Positions 60,581-64,000 of a DNA stretch of 64,000 nucleotides are shown one piece after another (position 1 is the stretch's first letter; each line of letters opens with the position of its first letter). A model generated the notes under the pieces. That model was not told the DNA's origin. It did no database searches and saw nothing but the letters and a program-made list of their open reading frames with translations. Source of the DNA: Affinundibacterium macrobrachii (GTDB taxonomy: Bacteria > Pseudomonadota > Gammaproteobacteria > Burkholderiales > Burkholderiaceae_D); NCBI RefSeq assembly GCF_014652415.1, contig NZ_BMYT01000002.1:558001-622000 (forward strand). Reading direction: 5' to 3'. The position numbers and the translations under genes were made by a program.

Positions 60581-61936
60581 ATGCGTGTAAATTCTGTGCG
60601 TAAATCCGTTGTGGCAGTTGGTTGTGCTTTATTGCTGTTGCAAACGCAGGCGGCATCAGCAATTGGATTGCTACAAGCATATCAAGCAGCCTTGCAAAAA
60701 GATCCGACTTATTTGGGTGCCAAAGCAGAGCGCGTTGCAGGTAAAGAATACGAGGCAATAGGCCGTTCAGGCTTGTTGCCCTCGTTGCAGTACAGTTACT
60801 CCACCAGTAAAAATAAAGGTGAAACGATCACCGCGCCAAATATCTTGAATCCGAGTGGAATTACCGACCAAGATTACGCAAGTACGACACGAAATGTGAG
60901 TTTACGCCAAACGCTGTTTAATTTGGATGCTTATGCTCGATTTCAGCAAGGGGTGATTCAAACGCAATTGAGCGAGACACAATTTTCCGCACAATCGCAA
61001 GAATTGATTGTGCGTTTGGTCTCAGCGTATGTGGATGCGAAATTTGCAGAGGATCAAGTTCGTTTGTATACCGCCCAACGTGATACGTATCAAGAACAAC
61101 GAAAGGTGAATGATAAGCTCTTTAAAAAGGGTGAGGGTACGCGAACAGATATGCTGGAAACACAGGCAAAGTTAGACGTGTCTGAAGCAATGTTAATGGA
61201 GGCTCGTGATAATTTCCAAAACACGAAGAATGCCTTGGAAAGCATCGTCGGACAAGAAGTGTTGGAACTTGATTCACTGCGGTCAGATTTTCGTTTGCAC
61301 CCTCTGAACGAAAATAGCTTGGACGCTTGGCGTCAGATTGCCAACAAAAATAATCCTGAGATTGTGGCGGGACGATATGCGGTAGAAATCGCTGAGAAAG
61401 AGATCGATAAAAGTCGTGCTGCCCACGCACCACGGCTTGATTTAAACGCCTCTTACAACCGCGGTTTGTCGGAAACGATTACTACGCAAAAGCAAGATAA
61501 TAATATTCGTAGCGTTGGCGTTCAATTGGTGATACCAATCTACTCGGGTGGTTATGCCAGTTCTGTGTCTAAGCAAAGTGTAGCGCGTCGTGATAAGGCT
61601 CGCGCTGAGCTCGATGCATCAGTCTCTAAAGTGCACAATGAACTTACTAAGCAATTTAATGCAATAAAGAGTAGTGCTGCAAAAATAGAGGCCTTACAAA
61701 AATCGGTTCAGTCCAGTGAATTATTGGTGGACGCAACCAAGCAAAGTATTAAAGGTGGTGTGCGTATTAATTTAGATCTTTTAAATGCGCAACAACAGTT
61801 AGTCTCAACAAAACGTGATTTAGCTCAGGCACGTTACACATACTTATTAAGCTTTCTTCGTTTGAAAGCTGCAGCTGGTGTTCTCGATATCGCTGACTTA
61901 CAAATTATTGCAGGTTATTTCGGTGGTAACAAATGA
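60581..61936 (+). CDS. tolC: TolC-family outer-membrane channel
   Basis: 451 residues from ATG 60581 (GAGGAG just upstream). Signal peptide ends QAASA. Two outer-membrane-factor repeats: TTRNVSLRQTLFNLDAYARFQ with the coiled-coil helix, and VQLVIPIYSGGYASSVSKQSVARRDKARAELDAS; the family tail LLNAQQQLVSTKRDLAQARYTYLLSFLRLKAAAG. Third gene of the exporter operon, 4 bp after hlyD. Confidence 0.95.
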   Translation: MRVNSVRKSVVAVGCALLLLQTQAASAIGLLQAYQAALQKDPTYLGAKAERVAGKEYEAIGRSGLLPSLQYSYSTSKNKGETITAPNILNPSGITDQDYASTTRNVSLRQTLFNLDAYARFQQGVIQTQLSETQFSAQSQELIVRLVSAYVDAKFAEDQVRLYTAQRDTYQEQRKVNDKLFKKGEGTRTDMLETQAKLDVSEAMLMEARDNFQNTKNALESIVGQEVLELDSLRSDFRLHPLNENSLDAWRQIANKNNPEIVAGRYAVEIAEKEIDKSRAAHAPRLDLNASYNRGLSETITTQKQDNNIRSVGVQLVIPIYSGGYASSVSKQSVARRDKARAELDASVSKVHNELTKQFNAIKSSAAKIEALQKSVQSSELLVDATKQSIKGGVRINLDLLNAQQQLVSTKRDLAQARYTYLLSFLRLKAAAGVLDIADLQIIAGYFGGNK

Positions 61937-62325
61937 TGTGTTTTCGTCTGTAAGTAGGAAATCTTTTGAGCTGATAACAGACACTAGTAAGTAAAAAAAT
62001 ACATCCCCTAAAAAGCTTAGTTCATTACTGTGAACTAAGCTTTCTTGTTTTTTCGAGCGCCTCACTACCCCATAGCCATTAATTCTTCTTCCTCGCTGTG
62101 TTTACTATGGACTACCTGCAATAAAGTGAGATTGATCCTGTCGAAATAAACTGCATAGAAATTGACATATGCGTTCTATGAATACGCAAAATCGATAGGA
62201 TGCGGTCTGCCTAATTCAATAAATTGTGTGTTTCGAATCATTGATAAAGTTGTAGTAAATCTTGTATAGAGAAATTTTTTCCGGTAGAGTCAATTTATTC
62301 CGTGTTAATCATTTCTTGACGAACC
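61937..62325. other. Intergenic region after the exporter operon
   Basis: 389 bp. It holds one strong hairpin (62011-62043). The rest shows no promoter pair I can defend for the following gene. Confidence 0.5.
62011..62043 (+). terminator. Terminator after the type I secretion operon
   Basis: AAAGCTTAGTTCA-N7-TGAACTAAGCTTT, 13-bp perfect stem, followed by CTTGTTTTTT. Confidence 0.85.
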
Positions 62326-63186
62326 ATGCACCTAAAAAATTCAATTTTACGGCTTCAGCCTGGCATCCATATTCTTCGTCATCCTAAGGGCGGTCCAGCG
62401 TTCACTGTATCGCGAGCACCTGGCGACGCAACATGCACTGGTCAGCTAGAAATATTAAGTACAGAGAAAACCCAAGGTGTGATATTGCGTGACGGTGCTG
62501 ATTGTATCGTTCTGTTAGTCAAGCACGCACCAGTGGAAATGTTGATTACCGCCTATCTGGCATCCGCCGACGACATCCCGCCGACCATCCGCTTAGATAC
62601 CGTTAGTTTAGACTCTGAGAGTAGACTACCAGTGCCTGATACGACGGGTGCAAAAACTGGAGCATTTAGAATAAATGAATTAGGTGTCAGTTTGATTGGC
62701 CATGTTGAAAATATGGGAGATATCGCCGTCAGCGATGGCGCTTTATTAGGAGACCCAAGCAAGCAGTTCAGATTAGAGGGATTTCAAGTAGTATGGCCAG
62801 ACAAGCCGCCAGGTGTCGATATCAGTTACTTTGTATCGGTCGAGGGATCTGGAGAACTACCAAGTGTCACTGTTGGCAATTTCTGCGGCACGCGCGGTGA
62901 GGCTAGAAGAATCACCGAAGTAACATTTTCTTTAGTTGGTGTTGATGCGGCCAAGTTTGAATTAGCCGGCACTGCACATTTCTCTGGTGGGTTTCAAACA
63001 CCAATTTCTTCAGGACTAACCTTAAGTGGTCCAAGTGGTTTTGAACATCTGACATGCTTAAGCTTGAAAGCCTTACCCTCAAGTAAAAAAACTAAAGTAA
63101 CGAATGCTTGGTTGGATTCACCGAAGACTAAGACTTTTAAGGCTGGTGGGAAAGGTAAAGTGACTTCGAAAAGTCCAAAATCTTGA
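62326..63186 (+). CDS. Hypothetical protein with Lys-rich C-terminus
   Basis: 286 residues, family not recognised. No signal peptide. The N-terminal half is strand-rich (LRLQPGIHILRHPKGGPAFTVSRAPG, VILRDGADCIVLLVKHAPVEMLITAYL), the middle similar (FQVVWPDKPPGVDISYFVSVEGSGELPSVTVGNFCG). The last 40 residues are basic and low-complexity (SSKKTKVTNAW, KTKTFKAGGKGKVTSKS). Located just after the S-layer exporter, so a role in surface assembly is possible but unproven. Confidence 0.7.
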   Translation: MHLKNSILRLQPGIHILRHPKGGPAFTVSRAPGDATCTGQLEILSTEKTQGVILRDGADCIVLLVKHAPVEMLITAYLASADDIPPTIRLDTVSLDSESRLPVPDTTGAKTGAFRINELGVSLIGHVENMGDIAVSDGALLGDPSKQFRLEGFQVVWPDKPPGVDISYFVSVEGSGELPSVTVGNFCGTRGEARRITEVTFSLVGVDAAKFELAGTAHFSGGFQTPISSGLTLSGPSGFEHLTCLSLKALPSSKKTKVTNAWLDSPKTKTFKAGGKGKVTSKSPKS

Positions 63187-63395
63187 TTTCCCATCTGGTC
63201 GCGAGGCAGGCATTTGTTGGACTGAAGGATATGGAAAATATATCAAGTTAAATTTAATTTTCTTCGATTTAAGATATTTTACGTTCTTGTAGTTGCATAA
63301 CTTAATGTTAATTAAATTAAAATTAGTTATTTTTAACTTTGACGGTTGTAGATTATATAAACAATTCGTTTCTTACCTTATAAGTTATCCAAATC

Positions 63396-64000
63396 ATGAA
63401 GAAAACAGAATCAAGTGTATCCTCGAAAAAACGTCCGTCGTCAAAATTTGTTAGTGCAACTACTGATAGTCATGAAGACTTGAACCCTCCCGACAGCACT
63501 GCTGCTGAAAAATCAAATGAATATCGGATAGTTAGAGCAATCACCAAAGAAGACAAAGAGGGTATTTTCGGTTTTATCGATTCGGTTGATGAGCAAGGAA
63601 TTCGGGCATGGGCAATAAATCTTGATGATATCTCAGAGCCAATCACTTTAAATATACAATTGAATGACCTCGTAATTGGATGTGCATTTGCCAATTTGCA
63701 TCGCGCAGATATTAGCGAAATAGTTGGACAAAAGGTCTATTGTGGAGTGCAGGTTTTGTGGAAAAGAATGTCTATTCCTCAAGAACATGAGCATCTTCAA
63801 GATCATGCCGAAGTTAAATTGCACTTGGTTCTAGATGGCTCGAATTTAGCATTAGCTCCGGTCATGATCTCCTTTGATAAGTTATCGAGTTGGTTTAGAG
63901 CAAGTGTTGTAAAGAAAAACGAAAAAAAATCTATTTCACCGACACAGTGCAAATCAAGTTTTGACGTGTCTTGCAATACAGATTTAGCACAAGATTTAAA
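63396..64000 (+). CDS. Start of a large protein, possibly a glycosyltransferase (truncated by window end)
   Basis: Open from ATG 63396 to the end of the window (at least 201 codons), MKKTESSVSSKKRPSSKF onward. After a basic, Ser-rich tail (1-50) a domain EGIFGFIDSVDEQGIRAWAINLDD, LNIQLNDLVIGCAFANLHRADISEIVG has the spacing of the GYID...GWA...R.DL...G module seen at the N-terminus of many bacterial glycosyltransferases. The enzyme part lies outside the window. Context suggests S-layer or polysaccharide glycosylation. Confidence 0.6.
   Translation, partial: MKKTESSVSSKKRPSSKFVSATTDSHEDLNPPDSTAAEKSNEYRIVRAITKEDKEGIFGFIDSVDEQGIRAWAINLDDISEPITLNIQLNDLVIGCAFANLHRADISEIVGQKVYCGVQVLWKRMSIPQEHEHLQDHAEVKLHLVLDGSNLALAPVMISFDKLSSWFRASVVKKNEKKSISPTQCKSSFDVSCNTDLAQDL

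Overview
The window looks like the replication-origin region of a betaproteobacterial chromosome (Burkholderiales, most likely Oxalobacteraceae and Undibacterium-like; assigned from gene order and protein character, not from a database search). The anchor is gyrB-dnaN-dnaA on the minus strand and rpmH-rnpA-yidD-yidC-mnmE on the plus strand. They diverge from a 0.7 kb gap at 13587-14295 that carries DnaA boxes and is the probable oriC.

Left end (1-7.8 kb): a DNA-modification/defence island directly downstream of gyrB. It starts with an EcoRII-type restriction-modification pair: a Dcm-like C5 methyltransferase with an N-terminal helix-turn-helix, then a type IIE EcoRII-like nuclease. An SsoII-like operator palindrome (TAGGAC-N5-GTCCTA) overlaps the methyltransferase promoter. 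Converging on this pair is a tightly overlapping three-gene operon: a second, unrelated C5 methyltransferase, a 948-residue fusion of a calcineurin-like phosphoesterase to a P-loop (ORC/CDC6-like) ATPase, and a 330-residue protein of unknown family with a duplicated IYxEPxKY motif. I know of no described system with this composition; it is the best candidate here for a new defence system.

Origin block (7.8-18.7 kb): dnaA, dnaN and gyrB are separated by palindromic intergenic repeats. One 95-bp element (11776-11870) has a second copy at 22038-22132, and the two copies differ by compensatory base-pair changes.

18.7-32 kb: a small oxidative cluster (ArsR-type regulator, cytochrome P450, ABM monooxygenase, DUF6058 protein); metX-metW-AmpG-like transporter; an M48 metalloprotease; xthA.

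27.6-44.3 kb: surface polysaccharide genes, with pyrE embedded. They encode a coiled-coil chain-terminator-like methyltransferase, a triple-domain glycosyltransferase, gmd and rmd (GDP-D-rhamnose), two further GT4 enzymes, the ABC exporter Wzm/Wzt with a carbohydrate-binding tail, manC, and an MBOAT/SGNH-like O-acetylation pair. This fits an ABC-transporter-dependent, probably D-rhamnose-containing O-polysaccharide.

44.3-64 kb: a cAMP circuit and a surface-layer export locus. A CHASE2 adenylate cyclase, a TPR/beta-barrel protein, a VanZ-like protein and a CRP-type regulator form an operon with the acetylation pair. Three near-perfect CRP operators (TGTGA-N6-TCACA), each about 20 bp upstream of a GATAAT/GATTAT -10 element as in class II CRP promoters, precede a FecR-domain protein, a 1431-residue DUF4214/RTX S-layer-like protein and a complete type I secretion operon (ABC, HlyD, TolC). 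A methyltransferase with a regulatory domain lies between the S-layer gene and its exporter. The window ends in the first part of a further gene that may encode a glycosyltransferase.
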